A DNA stretch of 64,000 bases from Anthopleura xanthogrammica (GCA_964019055.1 OZ025210.1:6467547-6531546); one strand, 5' to 3'. Counted from the stretch's first letter, positions 24,901 through 37,540 are shown. Program-made: numbers and translations. The notes: generated from the letters alone by a model not told the origin.

Positions 24901-27119
24901 TTTTATCGACAATTTATCGGTTCTAGGAGAAGAAGAAAAACGACAAATGAATTTATTTGTTATTATATTCGATCACATGAACTGGCTGGCGTCTATAATG
25001 TAGTCACTATAAAACCATGGGAAAAATTAAAGTTGAATGTGTGAAAGCATCGAAAAGGCAGTTCTTGTTGGCTTGAACTCCTTTTTATACACTGATACAC
25101 ATAGATTTGAAGTGAAAACGCTCTAATAAAGCATGTATTTTTGAGCTCTTTGAAGTAGTGACTGCAGAGCAAAGAAATCGGTCGACCAAATATTCAAGTC
25201 GCCCACAACAAAAGCTTACCTGAAAATAAGATAGAAATTCCCCTCGCTCGTTTGGTTGTTTTGAAACCACGGACTTCATGAGTGCAACCGCGAGTCTTTT
25301 ACATTGTCAGTCACTAGAATCTTGAAGTGTTTGAGCACTCCTTTCTCGATCCAAGTCGCCGTTTGTCGAGAGAAATTTCTACAAATCCATTTTCTGTCTG
25401 AGTGAGTGGAAAAGCACGCTGACCTGTCTCGAAGTGAGCCGGCTTGACTCCGCCTCCACTATAGTTCTTCCTCTATTACATCAGAGCTTTCTCAAATAAA
25501 TATTCCAAAACCTCACAATTCGACTTGTCAGACGTGCACCATCAACTGGAAGGCACTTTTATTATTGTGGTTTTAAACGTCAGAGGTACTTTGCACCATT
25601 TAATGATAGAAAGAAGAACTTGTAGCATTGGACTCATTGGACCGGAATAAAATTGAAAAATATTTTGACTGGTACTTTCGCTCAGCCTCTAAATGAGCTT
25701 CAGCCACCGGGTTGTGTTCAATGAAATACGCAGTATATGAAAAATTGGCGATTAAGTCCTAAATAATTTGAATATTTTAAGATGTTGGGTTGAAAAATAA
25801 TATGCGATCTTTGGCAGAATGATCCAAATCCTCCCCAACGGATCGGAGCCAAGGTCTGTAAGGGCACCCAACTGGGCACTCAAACCTAACAGTTTCATTG
25901 GACGAGTACGATGCATTTTAATGACACAAAATAGCTGGGTTTCTTTTTAATTTCATGTGTTTAATGTATACTTATTTAAAGCAATACTGAGCCAATGACG
26001 TCAAAAATAATGTCAAAGTTTTCCCCCAGACTGTGGGCTATGTTTGCCTCCGTCAATGGTAATGAAAAATCAGGTTGTCCATTGAATTCTCCAAAATCTA
26101 TGAATAACTATGACTTGAATGTAAACTCGAGTGGCTACAATATTCGCTGTTTTGCACGGAGTCTTGTTATCTTTCAGCTAGCACAGCCGCCAAGCACTGC
26201 AGATGTTACCAAATAAGGCAAAAAGATTTCTAATCGAGGGAAATTAATCACAAACTGATTGTAAAGATTGAATTTAAGCATGATGTGTTTTTATTTTACA
26301 CTTAGCGAAATTCAGTGTTATTCTAATAATGAAGAACCTCAGCATTGTGGGTGATGGAATGATATCATGCAGGGAGCAATGTAAAAACAATAAACATGTT
26401 TTTCTGGGCGTTTACAAATGATATCCTGTAAGGAAAAGAGAAAAAAACAGCTATACTTGTTCAATATATTGAGACAAACTGCCAATCGATTATTAGATAC
26501 CATGTCATATATTTTAAGCCATTTGTCTGAGCAAAGTGGCGATAAAAAATGCAAATGTTTGCCATGTACGTCGAAAAGGAAAATGGAAATAACTTGCGAA
26601 AGAAGAGATTTTGTGCATTTACGTTTTGTTTCATATATTAGCTATCGACATCATTAGCCTGGTTCTTTCAAGCTCATTTGCTCATTAACAGGATATAATT
26701 GTATGAGTTTTACTTTTAAAGTGGAATTCATAAAAAAAGATCTTGTAAAATTCAATTCAATTCAGTCAACACAAAAATCCGTTAAATAAGCTGATAATAG
26801 ACGCAACTTCTGCTTGAATACTAATATTTTCAAGACAAGGATCCAAAAAAGATTTTTCAGTTTAATTTAAGGTGGCTCCTTGAAGGTAAAGTTTTGATAT
26901 TAAGTTCCTTGAAGGATAAGAAAATACTTCAGTTTTGGTTTTTACACTAAGTTTGCGCGTAATACATGCGTCACGGCTAGTTTTGTTCAAAATGCGTTCC
27001 ACATGGAATACCCTGCTGGCAGTCTCCTTCCTTTCCAGGGTGGAAGCTTAAAAGGAGGCTCTGCCTGCAGGTTGCACATACGTCAAAGCAGCTCAGTTTG
27101 GAGGGAAAAAACAAAAGAA

Positions 27120-27205
27120 TTTCAATCTCCTGAAAATATTGGAACCTATTGTTTTGTCTTCCAAATTGAGTTGCATACCGACGTGCTGCAAGGGGTCTAT
27201 AGAAA
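27120..27205. mobile_element. MITE family C, right half only
   Basis: The reverse complement reads tctatagaccccttgcagc, followed by caattt and caaaacaataggttccaat. This matches the left half of 9481-9620 nearly base for base. No matching opposite terminus was found to its left. Confidence 0.75.
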
Positions 27206-28450
27206 GACGTGACCAAAGACACATTCGAAAAATGGCCGCTTCTAATATATTTACAGATTTTCTAAATTTAATGCCTCAAGAGAAACAAAACATATCAATG
27301 GAAAGAAGATAATATAAATAAGGATTCTGTGAAAAACCTTGGACAAAAAAGTGATTATTTTAGGAGTTACTGCTGCGTAAAGTGTGTAAATGACACGAAA
27401 GCGAGGCTAGTCAGTATTGATCAGCAAAATCTGCTACTTACTATATCTGTAAATTCATTCCGTAATAACTCGGGTTTGATGCTCATAGCAAGGGTAAATC
27501 GTATACAGTCTAGGGGCTGACAAAACCATTCCCTTAGAATTCGGCCGAGCTTCCAGATTTTCATTGTCTTTTTTATTTCTTTTTATCGTTATTTTACGAG
27601 GTTAACATAACTAACCTCTCAGTTATCTAACATATGGTTCTAGAAAAACGAAAAAACTATAAATCTTGAAAAATACAAAAATAATATACGATGTTACAAT
27701 AAACAAACAAAATTAATTATACAGAAAACTCATCAGTCTGTAATTTCTCCAGGTACGTATAGTGGTATTGGGGCTGAAATCTCTAGCATAGCCGTAAATG
27801 CTTCGCGCTGTCATTACATGCGACGCTTCAGCACTCGATGTCTAGAGATACGGTGCTGGTTTAATCAATCTATGAAAATAACAGTCTCCCTAGCAGATGG
27901 ATATAAGGTCAAGAGAAGTCCTAAGCGGTACGAATACAAACGTTGAACCTTAAATGAGCCAAATATATTGACATCAAAAACGACCGCCTTCTTATCCATC
28001 GTTTTCGATGCGTTCGGCTCATGTGAAGTTCGACGTATGACTTAAAGGTAAAAAGGTAAAGTAACTATATTTAACGTCGGTAGTTCCTTCAGCTACGTGG
28101 CTGGTATCCATTAAAGTGGCTGATAAGTTTTTTCACCGATCAAGTCGGCAAATAGCGTTTGCCATACATTCCAGGTTTAAATGATCATGTGCTTCATATA
28201 CTGGTTTCGTATATGGTTTATAGCAAAAATATTTGATTGAACGGCCAGTTTTGATCGTGTCTAATTGGGCCGCTCGGCTGACATGAATGAAACAAGATGC
28301 GGAAAAAAAACTTTGGTAGCTTCGGTGTAGTTGTTGGTGTTAGGGTCTAAATAAATCTTTGTTTAATAATCAATAATAGTCATTTCATGGTGTGCACACG
28401 GAGGACATCCTCCCGTCTAGCTAGTTCTGTAGCATGACACAGGTAGCCCA

Positions 28451-28710
28451 ATTATTCGAAAATTTATTTTTAACTCCGCGCGCAAACTGAACTGAATCAG
28501 GAATCGCACAATCTCGTACCCTTAGTCCTCCAGCTTCTTACCGGCGCTAGCCCGCTGACCAAAAAGCCGGAAGACTCTGGCTCGAGATTGGGTATCGCAT
28601 GATAAAAATATTTCAGGCTGCTCACGGAGCTAAAAATAGCTGCACGTGGAGCTAAAAATAGATTTTCAAATAATAATCATAGGGTGTGCTCTCTTACTTC
28701 ATACTCTCTT
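28451..28710. mobile_element. hairpin MITE family A, copy 2 (with internal insertion)
   Basis: The left arm attattcgaaaatttatttt...ctccgcgcgca and the right arm gagctaaaaatagattttca...atactctctt match the copy at 8510-8715. About 100 bp of extra sequence near the loop (28517-28600) carries its own short inverted segments (tctcgtaccc / gagattgggta). The outer left arm is missing. Confidence 0.8.
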
Positions 28711-28971
28711 GTTGTGGGTTACTAGATTGAATGTTTGAACAAAAAAACAAATTTTGTCACGAAAAATCGCCAGAGAAAAGGGTCTTAAGATCTTTTGTGA
28801 GTTCTTTCAAAATTCAAGTTCTTTGGAAATGACTAGAGAGGCTACTTGTAGGTATAGACTTTACCTAGCAAAATAGGGATTAGCCTGTGTAGTAGCTCAA
28901 GGGGAGGTGGAAAGGGGGAAGAGAATTTCTAGTCCCCTCCAACTCCCTTACCCCATACCCTTCCCCTAGTA

Positions 28972-29129
28972 AATTCACCATTTTCCATACATTGATTCAC
29001 TGGTCACAGACAAAGCATTCAATTGAGGCTCAAAGGTAGTTTCAAAAGATTACTCAAATTTAAACCTTGAAGGCTTGACTGAATGCTTTGTGTTTGACCA
29101 GTGAATTGATGTACAAAAAGTGGTGAATT
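28972..29129. mobile_element. hairpin MITE family B, copy 2 (~158 bp)
   Basis: The arms are attcaccattttccatacat and tgatgtacaaaaagtggtga. The inner blocks acaaagcattcaattgaggc and gcttgactgaatgctttgt are inverted. Same length and structure as 8142-8299. Confidence 0.82.
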
Positions 29130-29444
29130 GGCTAAAATATCACTAGTATGGTCACCAGAATAATCGAATCACAAAATTCCCTGACTTTAGCCTGACTAAA
29201 GTATGATTTTCCCTGACCTGATAGTTTAGATATTCTATGTTTTCAATTTAGGCTGTGTAGCCAGGCGTTCCCTGTGTGTTCACTGTCTTGAGCAGATGAG
29301 AATGATATATAACTGTCATACCAGCTAGGAGGAACCATAAATTTTCAAGTACTGTGTGAACAATATGATACCCTGACTTTTCCATGACCTTAAAATTTTT
29401 TTTTTTTACTTTTCCCTGACCTGTGACTAGCTCAGCATGTGATA

Positions 29445-29897
29445 TCAGTATCTTTTCTTCTTTTCATGATGAATCCTTGCTTGGTACTGCTGTTGCATTA
29501 AACTATGTGGAGGTGGATTCCCATATTGAGGAGAAGAATATCCCCCATGCTGGTACCGTGGTTGTTCCTGGTAATTATTAGATCCATGACTATTTTGTCT
29601 GCCGAAGAAGGGTGTAATATTGTCATTTGGCTTAATTCCTTGGAATTGTGGAACAGGACTATGCCTGGAGAGATCAGAGTTAAAGCTTAGTGGAGATGAC
29701 CTGTTAGCTTGGTTAGGGGCAGGTGATCCACTATTTTGGGGTTTAACGACAATACGCTGACCATATAAACATAATCCGCCCAAAAGTTCGGAAGCATATG
29801 TCACTGAGACAGGGGTAGCAAATTCAACAAATCCAAACCCACGTTGTATACCAGTTTCCTTGTCTTTGGGAATAGATACTCTCTCTAATGGTCCAGC
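29445..29897 (-). CDS. RBM7-like gene, exon 2
   Basis: Residues 34-183. The acceptor TTAACCACTAG precedes GCT GGA CCA (AGP). Contains RNP1 and the low-complexity tail; TGA stop at 29447-29445. Confidence 0.88.
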   Translation of the reverse strand, partial: AGPLERVSIPKDKETGIQRGFGFVEFATPVSVTYASELLGGLCLYGQRIVVKPQNSGSPAPNQANRSSPLSFNSDLSRHSPVPQFQGIKPNDNITPFFGRQNSHGSNNYQEQPRYQHGGYSSPQYGNPPPHSLMQQQYQARIHHEKKKRY

Positions 29898-31342
29898 CTA
29901 GTGGTTAAGAAAAATAAAACAAAATATGAAGTTTTAATTTTTAAATTTAGAGAATAGTCCACTTCACAGATCCCTGCGCCATCTTGAAAGGTAGCTGTGC
30001 CTTGAGCCTGGCTATGCAGGCTAGGTGAGCTTGCAATGATAGAGACCTTTTTAAAACCTTGGACAATTATTCACATGTCTCTATCATTGCAAGCTCACAA
30101 TTCGTCTTGCTTTGATGCAAAGGCATGGCTACCTTTCGACATGACACAGGGAACTGTGAAGGGGACTATTATAGTTGAACATAATCCTTTTTAGCTTGAG
30201 TATGATATTTTTCCATTTTAGACTATGTGTCATTCTCTTGAGAATAAGATTCTTTGTTTGAGTTGTATTCATATTCCTTTCTGTGTACTGTTGTAACTAC
30301 TTCGAGAGGTCGACTTCCATCTTATAGATAAGTGCTGTGAGACAGATTACTAAAACATTCAGAAATGGAGGTGCTTAAAGGGATAATTTAAAAGAAATAG
30401 TCCCATATGTTATAGCTACATCTAAAGACCATCCATTGATTTATTATATTAGATGGCAACAGTAGAGGGGGAAATAAGCAATTATTATGGAGATCTATTA
30501 CAAGTTACATTTTTCAAGAAATTATGCTGTGCAACACCAATCATAAGACTTGTCTCACAAACCAGGGGGAGGGAGGATTGGCTTGATAGGGATGTGTGGT
30601 CTATTGTACGTTACACTAGTTTTAGCTGAAATTTTCTCATTTAGCAGCACCTTCAGTATGCAATGTGTTTATTTTTAATACGCCAAAATGTTCCAATAAT
30701 TCAAATGAAATGTATTGCATCTTTCTAACAACATAATATAAAATACAAAATAGACATTGACAGACAACATGATTTCTAGATTATTTCAATTCTTTAAGCA
30801 ATCATTAGGACCATACTAACACTGCGAATGCCACTATCAATGTTAAGCCCAGATCAGGTTGTGTGTGAGGGTGAGGGAAGTTGGGTGGTGTAATTCTCTT
30901 TTTAAATCACACTCTAAAACTTGATTCTCCTAGATTCTCTTAAAAATAGTAAAAAAATCCTTTTTTTAATCCCGAGATAAGAGATTATACTCTTATAAAC
31001 TTATAAACTTACGATCTCTTACTTTTTACTAGTTTTGAGAGAATCAAGTTTATTTGGTGTCAACCAACATGGCGGATCGATGGTTCATTGTTATTTCATA
31101 ATATCTCAAGATTTAGTTGCACGCCAAGAATTAAGAAAAATACTAATTCAGACGGTTGGAAATATGATTGATGGAATCCAAAATTGTCTGGTGTAGTGTT
31201 GGTAGGATAAATATAAAAATGGTAAAATATTTTTTTGTCTTACTTGTAAAAACAGCTCCCACATAATTTCTTCAGTGACTCTTTTCTCGAGATTTCCAAC
31301 GTAAACCGAACATTCCCGACTGCTATAGTCACCTTTAGACAT
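29445..31342 (-). CDS. RBM7/RBM11-like single-RRM RNA-binding protein
   Basis: Two minus-strand exons (31342-31244 and 29897-29445), joined in phase 0, give 183 residues. The RRM spans about residues 11-88: RNP2 is VYVGNL (13-18) and RNP1 is RGFGFVEF (52-59). The intron falls inside the RRM, between WELFLQ and AGPLERV. The string VGNL-x-KRVTEE-WELFLQAGP followed by IPKDKETG and LYGQRI resembles RBM7/RBM11; the first RRM of SF3B4 is also close, but only one RRM is present here. The C-terminal half (89-183) is disordered, rich in Ser, Pro, Asn, Gln and Tyr, and ends HHEKKKRY. RBM7 is the RNA-binding subunit of the nuclear exosome targeting complex with MTR4 and ZCCHC8. Assigning that role here is inference. 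The protein is shorter than the vertebrate members (roughly 265-280 residues). Confidence 0.85.
29953..30170. mobile_element. 218-bp hairpin element in the RBM7-like intron
   Basis: Ends aatagtccacttcacagatc and ctgtgaaggggactatt are inverted. Inner arms include gaaaggtagc/gctacctttc and gagcttgcaatgatagagac / gtctctatcattgcaagctc (perfect). Transcribed with the gene, it could form a long intronic RNA duplex. Confidence 0.88.
31244..31342 (-). CDS. RBM7-like gene, exon 1
   Basis: Residues 1-33, from the ATG at 31342 to WELFLQ, with donor GTAAGA after CAA (phase 0). Carries RNP2 and the first helix of the RRM. Confidence 0.88.
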
Positions 31343-31558
31343 AGCTTAACCACTGTACTTAATAAAAGCACTTTATAGTGTTTGGTTATGATAATAATAG
31401 GGAAATAACAGTGAAAATTTGAGTAAAACTAAAAAATTGAATATTGTTGAACTGCAATATTGAACTGCTGGTCAGCGGACTCGATGTCTAACGACAAAGG
31501 GTTCCCAGTAAAGCAGAAGCATTTGTTTTTTGGGAAGAGAATGGCTGCAGGCAAGAGA

Positions 31559-31725
31559 AAATTTTCTGAAATGAAAAGAGAAAAGAAAAGAAAAGGAAAG
31601 GAAAGGCCGAAGGAAAGGAAAGAAAAGGAAAGGAAATGAAAGGAAAGGAAAAGAAAAAAGTAAAAGAAAAGGAAAGAAGAAAAAGAAAAGAAAAGAAAAA
31701 ACAATGATATGGAGTCCAAAAAAGG
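31559..31725. repeat. purine-rich GGAAA/GAAAA low-complexity tract
   Basis: About 165 bp almost free of pyrimidines on the plus strand (aaaggaaaggaaa, aagaaaagaaaa). Low complexity; long Phe/Leu/Ser frames on the opposite strand are artefacts. Confidence 0.9.
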
Positions 31726-32511
31726 AAAAGGAAAATGGAACTGAAATGAAACGGAAATTGTTCAGTTGCTTTAATAACAGTGTAAGTTTTATTGAAAAGT
31801 CAATAAAAATATAGAATAAAATAATATGATATATGTATGGTAAATGTTGAAAGAATTCAAACAAATGACTAGAAACCTAGACTTACAAATGAGACACTGA
31901 TTTGTCTTTTATCCAGGCAAGCATATTAATCGAGCACGCAAGCCATCATTTTTCACGCAACAAAATACAAATTAGGAAGCCTAGTGGGTCTTTTTTTGGT
32001 GCAGACACACTAATCTTTTCTTTTTTTGCCTTAGGGCTTGTCTTCTCACACTATAATCTCCATTCAGCTTAGAGGATTAATTTAGAGAGCCCGCCCATAC
32101 CACCTTTTAGATTTTTTTCCAGCATCTATACATTAAAGATCACTCTCGTAGCTAAGTTTAGACACATATTACCTCGTAAATGCACTTAAGTTCAATTCCA
32201 AAACATGATTTTTTTAAATAAAAAAATTGTCTTGATTCAGAAGGTTTTTTTGGATTACCGTGGGGGCAAGGCTATTACTCCAATGCTACTCGGTCTTAAC
32301 TACGACCGAGAATCGAAGAACTGTAGACTTTGAATTCGCAAAGTCCTTCGTCTCCGTATTAGTTTACGCGTTGAATAACGCACAGTGCGAAGGACTTTTC
32401 CAACTTTTTTCCCGCCAAAAAGGGGTTGCCGAATTATGCTAGCGCTCTTTGTCAAGAACCTTTGCAAGCTTTGACAGCGTTTTAAAAAAAAGTTAAGCCT
32501 TCTTCACACTA

Positions 32512-32565
32512 GCGACGCAAGCACAAGCAGCACGACATACGCATGCGCAGATAAGTGAATCGTTA
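32512..32565. mobile_element. one-ended remnant of the TTAA MITE family
   Basis: ttaagccttcttcacactag followed by cgacgcaagcacaagc matches the end structure (TTAA, then aagcccttttacactagc) of 8798-8998. No opposite end was found nearby. Confidence 0.5.
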
Positions 32566-34023
32566 AGAAAATATTAATTTAATAGCTACTGACGATCTGA
32601 CAGCATTGGAATGGCGAGTAGCTTTGACAGATTGCTTTCTATATTTTTCTATGCTTGAAATTCCGCCGAAAACAGAGCAGTAGAAGACACATCGATTTTC
32701 TACACATTGCGTTAAGCATTTTAGCCTCTAATTTTAAATAGTTATATATTTAACTAGACGTTTTTAGCATTCATTTCGTATCAGTGAGACTTACAAGAGC
32801 TGATAGAACTGAACTGGAAAAAAAACTAAAAAAACAACTTGAAAAGCTATTTTGATATCGATTCTACTTTCCTCAGGTTTACAATAATTAGAGATAAAGA
32901 TAACAAAACTACCAGGATGTGCTTTGGACTGATTAGAATTAAGCTCGATAAAATCTGGATTCCTGTTTAAAGATGGCATGTAAGACACTACATGGTTAAG
33001 TGCGTTTGAAGTGAAACTGACACTCTATTATTTCAATACCTATTGCGCATGTCGGTCACTATGCATGACGTCACATTCAACTGACATTGTGAAAGAAAGT
33101 GAGTGGCGGGAAAACTGTAACTTTTTAGGGAAAATTCTCAAATACAGCATCGAAAATATTAAATATTAAATATTGGCCAACATGGCGGCCATCTTAAGTT
33201 TTCGTTCTTTTTTTCTATATTTTGATACAATATATTTTATAATATATTTAATATATTTTGATTATAACTGCAAACCACCCCAAAGATCAATAATAGTGTT
33301 TTCTAGGCTAACAGGCTGTGGGCCTGTTCCATGATAATAGCGTTGAGCTTCTGCCTGTCAACCATCTTAACACTATACTGAATCAGAATTCACACTGTGT
33401 TATTCAAAGTTGCGATTCTTAAGATCTTTCAACTCAAGTTCAACTGAAAATAACCCTTTGGCATTATTAACAAGTTCACACTTTTCCTAAAACTGTTCAA
33501 CGTGGATTTTAGTTAGGCTAATATTGATGAATAAGTTAATAAATTTGATGCATGCTACGAGGGTCTAAAATCATTGCTGACAAATGAAAAACACCATTCA
33601 AGCCATTCACAATTTCACAACCTTGAAACTGTTGTTTACTGTGATGGATGAGTAAAAGGATGACACAGGAAGCCCAAGCTCATTTTCGGTGTAAATCTAA
33701 GTCACATTTTATTTCTATCATTAATTTTTGTGACTTATCCGGTATTCGCCGACGCCATAGCCAAGTTTAAGTGGGAAAATCATAGCGTGGAAGTCCAAGT
33801 AAATAAATTAAGAACAATAGTTCTGTGCTGTGAGATACTGAGCTCATGCTGGAGAGATAAAGAGTAAAAGGAAAGAAACCTGTCAATCTACCCGATAAAG
33901 ATGGTTTGTCATCATTGCCTAAAGGTTACAGATCGATTAACAAGATTCTACTCAATAATCGCAGTGGTGAACCTGTCACACTTAGATCTCACTTAAAGTG
34001 GCTTTCAGTGGCATATAGCTGCT

Positions 34024-34216
34024 CAGTAGCGTAGGGAGTGGGGGCACGGTAATTTTTGTATTATTTTGTACTGCCCCCCCCCCCCCCCCCCCCCACTTTT
34101 TGTAGAGATAGTTTTATTCCCTATTTCGTCGAAAAAGGCCCCTTTTTATTTTTTTGCTTCGGCGATTTTTGGCGGAGGTGCCCCCCAGAACCTAGGTCCT
34201 CGCTACGCCCCTGTAG
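34024..34216. mobile_element. MITE-like element with internal poly-C tract
   Basis: The ends cagtagcgtaggg and cgctacgcccctg are inverted. A run of about 20 C begins at 34075. Similar cgctacg/tacgca ends beside C or G runs occur near 48820, 57720 and 58120. Confidence 0.6.
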
Positions 34217-37200
34217 CTGCTTGTTTTTTGTGCAATACTAAAATTCCCCTCCCTTCCCCTCTTTTTTCTGGCCCTTATCCATTTATTTTCCATTGAAAAA
34301 AATTATCAAATAAACGCTTATGTCGATTTTTTGCCTTTTTATTCATTCAATCACGTCAAAATCTTCTTCACAATGACTGACAAATTTTTTACTTGCCAGT
34401 CATTAAGAAATCAAATAGATTAATAAAAAGGTCATAAATAATTCAAGAGGTTTTAACCACATTAAAAGAGCTCCTGTGAGTGAAGAGGTGATTATTATTA
34501 GCATCAAACTTATATATCGCTCCATCAGCCCGGCTTACCAGACTAAGTGAAAGATTTTACTAGGCGGATATAAGCATGATAACCGTAGCAAAGTGATTCT
34601 ATACCATTGCTTTAGACTGTCACTGGTTCTTTGGCGTGTTCTCGACAAGATTCCCGTTGATAATAGCCGAATTATGTTTCCTGTGAAGTTGTTAATTTAT
34701 GCATAGATAAAAACTGAAGATATCTGTGTAAGTTTTATGCTAGGGTTATAAATAGCTGGAGAATGAGGAAAGAAATTAAAGGATAAATGAAAGAAAATAA
34801 CTGAATAAAGCGAAGAAGAAACATGGTGGTAGGATGGAAGAGAACTAGAAGAAAGGAAGAACAAAGAAAGAAAGAAAGAAAGAGAGCAGAAAGGATACAC
34901 AGAAGAAGAAAAAAAAGGAAAAGGAAAAGGAAGAATGATGAATGAAAAATGAATAAATGGAAGAATAAATAACCTAATGAACTGGACTAAAAAAGAAAGA
35001 AAGAAAGAAAGAAAGAAGACCAGCAAACCCTCACAAATATAATTTATTTTTATTTTTAATACCTTCTCTATCACAATATTAGAAAGTTATACCTTTACGA
35101 TAAGTGGTGTTGCTCAGCAATATCACATTACCTCGTGCTATTCCACAACGTAACAGCGCCGCTATTGAAATTCTAACTGCAAGTGGTTAAATGAATTATT
35201 ATTTTTCACCAAACCATTTTATTCAAATAAAATTTGCATCTTCAAGAACCTAGTTCTTCAAGTGCCTCATACAACTGCAACAATTCCCTTCTAAATCCAA
35301 TGAAAGCCCGAACTCATGTAAGACATCGACATCGACAAAACTAGAGCAATATATCTGTGCAAGGCCGCAATCTTCTACGAGCGTCAGTTATATATTGCCT
35401 TAAGGGAAAAACCTTTCAACACTTGATAAAACAAGAAAAAACAGACCCTTTTAATTTAAATAGAATTTTGCACTTAGTGATTCAACAGTTGATGCTTTTA
35501 ACATGTCACATTTAATACTGGCTCAGACTGAAAATTTGAGTATGTTAATATTCAAGCTAAATATAATTCTTTCCTTTTCCGGAAATTCTTTTTTTCCTTT
35601 CTAAAAGTGAGGGGGAAACATAAAGTGTAAGAACAATAATCAAAAAGTGGTTGTCGTGTTTAATTTTGGATACGATTGTATTGGGACTGAGCTATTAAAT
35701 GGACTAAACTCAGAACTGCAGGATACTTTCTTATCTCAGAAGTAGAGAGCATGTAGAAAGCATGCATTAGTATTATCAGCCCGTGAATATCAGCCATTCA
35801 GTCTCTGTGCGAAATCTAACAAGTACATATCTGTATTGTACCTACGCAATATACACATTGACTGCACTATAGTTATAATAGTACCTAGAGGGAGAGCTCA
35901 CCAACTGTGATGCTTCAGTAAAAGTTGTGATTGTCAGTAAATGGAATAAGTAGAGTGGAAGTTCGTAGAAAAATCTTTGCGGTCTTCATCCACCACTGAC
36001 TGTCAAGGTAAGAGCGCGGTTTTTATACTTATATAATTTTATTCCTCTCATTCCCCAAAACAAGGAAAAAGAAAGAATTGAAAAGAAAAAGTGAAGAAGA
36101 CTTTCTAGTTTATTTTCAAGTATAGACTTTGATTCAAGCCTTTCGTCTCAAGATTGTCGTTTGAATTTCCTGAGTAGCATAGTAACTAAATGAGGTCATT
36201 TTCAAAGACATTTATGTGTAAGATGTTGATGATAGATATACTAGTTCTTTGCGCAAGGAATTCTGGATCAACCGCGCTACCTCGATCTATGAAGGCAGCA
36301 CTGAAAATCAAATTGTTATATTCTCATAGTACCAAGCCTTGTGCTTGAGGTACGAAGTAGAATTTTTTTTGCATGTGATACTAGAAGAACTAGATGGCGG
36401 TGGTTTGGTGGTAAAGTATCCACTTATCTTTACATGTAATCACAGCTGTGAGTGACCCCGACTGACAAGAGTGTAAAAATATCCGATCCTTTACTCTCGA
36501 TTTGAAGAGAAAACCGCTAGAAGACAAATCTTACAATGTCGATCGTTTTTCTAATGTCTCTGGCTGAAACAGCTGGGTAAACCTTGAATATCTTTAGCTT
36601 TTTGTCATCTATCAGGGTAAGTCAATCGAATTGTTATATCGACTTGCTAAAAATGAATTGATTCCCATTACATGGACATAACTTTTCCCCATGATTCACT
36701 GAGACGATGCTTGCATTGTAAAACATCCTTTCGTGCATGTGAATCAGTAATAGTTCATAATTATGAAATAGTTTAATGTATAATTTATTAGTTTCCGGGA
36801 CTTTCCTTTCATTCAAAGTTTAAGCCGGCACCAGGAACACGAAGAAAAATTCCAATAACAATTATGAGTAATCATTTTACTCTTAACCATAAAATTTTAA
36901 ATGTTGCAGCCCTAGCTGGTGAAAATTTGATGGCGCATTTCAACAAGGAATTCGAAGAGATCGATGGTGAAATATTTTACTAACTTAACGATTCTTCAAA
37001 AAGTAAATTTTAAATTTATCGCATTATTCAAGCCAAGACAGCATAAATAAGGGAGGGAAACTTCGTAATACCGCGCGCGCCATGTGAATTCCTGGTTGGG
37101 CTTTTTTTAGCATTCAAAGTCGTTTGCTTTTTAATTTTTTAATGGCGTGAACGTGTGCGCGCGCTCTCAAAAACAACATACTTTTTGTGGATTTCTCTCA

Positions 37201-37315
37201 CTTTTTTCGACTAAATCTATTAGATAAAGCTAATGGACTTGATGATTGGGGGAGGGGGGCCTGCATCACTGATCTATATCATTTGTCAGGGGATATTTAC
37301 TAACTAAAAGAATAT

Positions 37316-37540
37316 GGTAACCTAGCCAAGATTATGCATGGAACAGACGGAATTATTATAAAAATGGTCATGGTATCCTAGCCAAGATTATGCATGGAAC
37401 AGACGGAGTTATTATAAAAATGGTCATGGTAACCTAGCTAAGATTATGCATGGAACAGACAGAGTTATTATAAAAATGGTCATGGTAACCTAGCTAAGAT
37501 TATGCATGGAACAGACGGAGTTATTATAAAAATTGTCCTT
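37316..37540. repeat. 56-bp tandem repeat, 4 copies
   Basis: Units start with ggtaacctagccaagatta at about 37316, 37372, 37428 and 37484; each contains ttatgcatggaacagac and ttattataaaaatggtc. Copies differ at only a few positions, so the expansion is recent. Confidence 0.95.

Larger units (their letters stand above)
15700..28440. other. long stretch without a recognised gene
   Basis: I scanned both strands and found only short reading frames with no domain-like sequence, no convincing multi-exon chain and no RNA gene. It holds minor low-complexity tracts (a short CA repeat near 19260, cagaca near 21520, poly-T near 22458-22480, ct near 24010), one degraded hairpin element (21806-21965) and one half element (27120-27205). 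Regulatory DNA for the adhesion gene, upstream of 15.5 kb, could lie here but cannot be pinpointed. Confidence 0.6.

Noticed and set aside
25995..26216. 73-residue plus-strand frame in the gene-free region
   Set aside because: No domain, no start context and no supporting exon; judged chance.
35960..36010. Donor-like gtcaag|gtaagagc that could end a 5'-UTR exon of the GPCR
   Set aside because: A single donor match 8.5 kb upstream is not evidence; it would need a spliced read.
36395..36470. tRNA-like ggtttggtggtaaagtatcc segment
   Set aside because: No matching acceptor stem or T-arm (no GTTCRANNC at the right spacing); cloverleaf could not be drawn.
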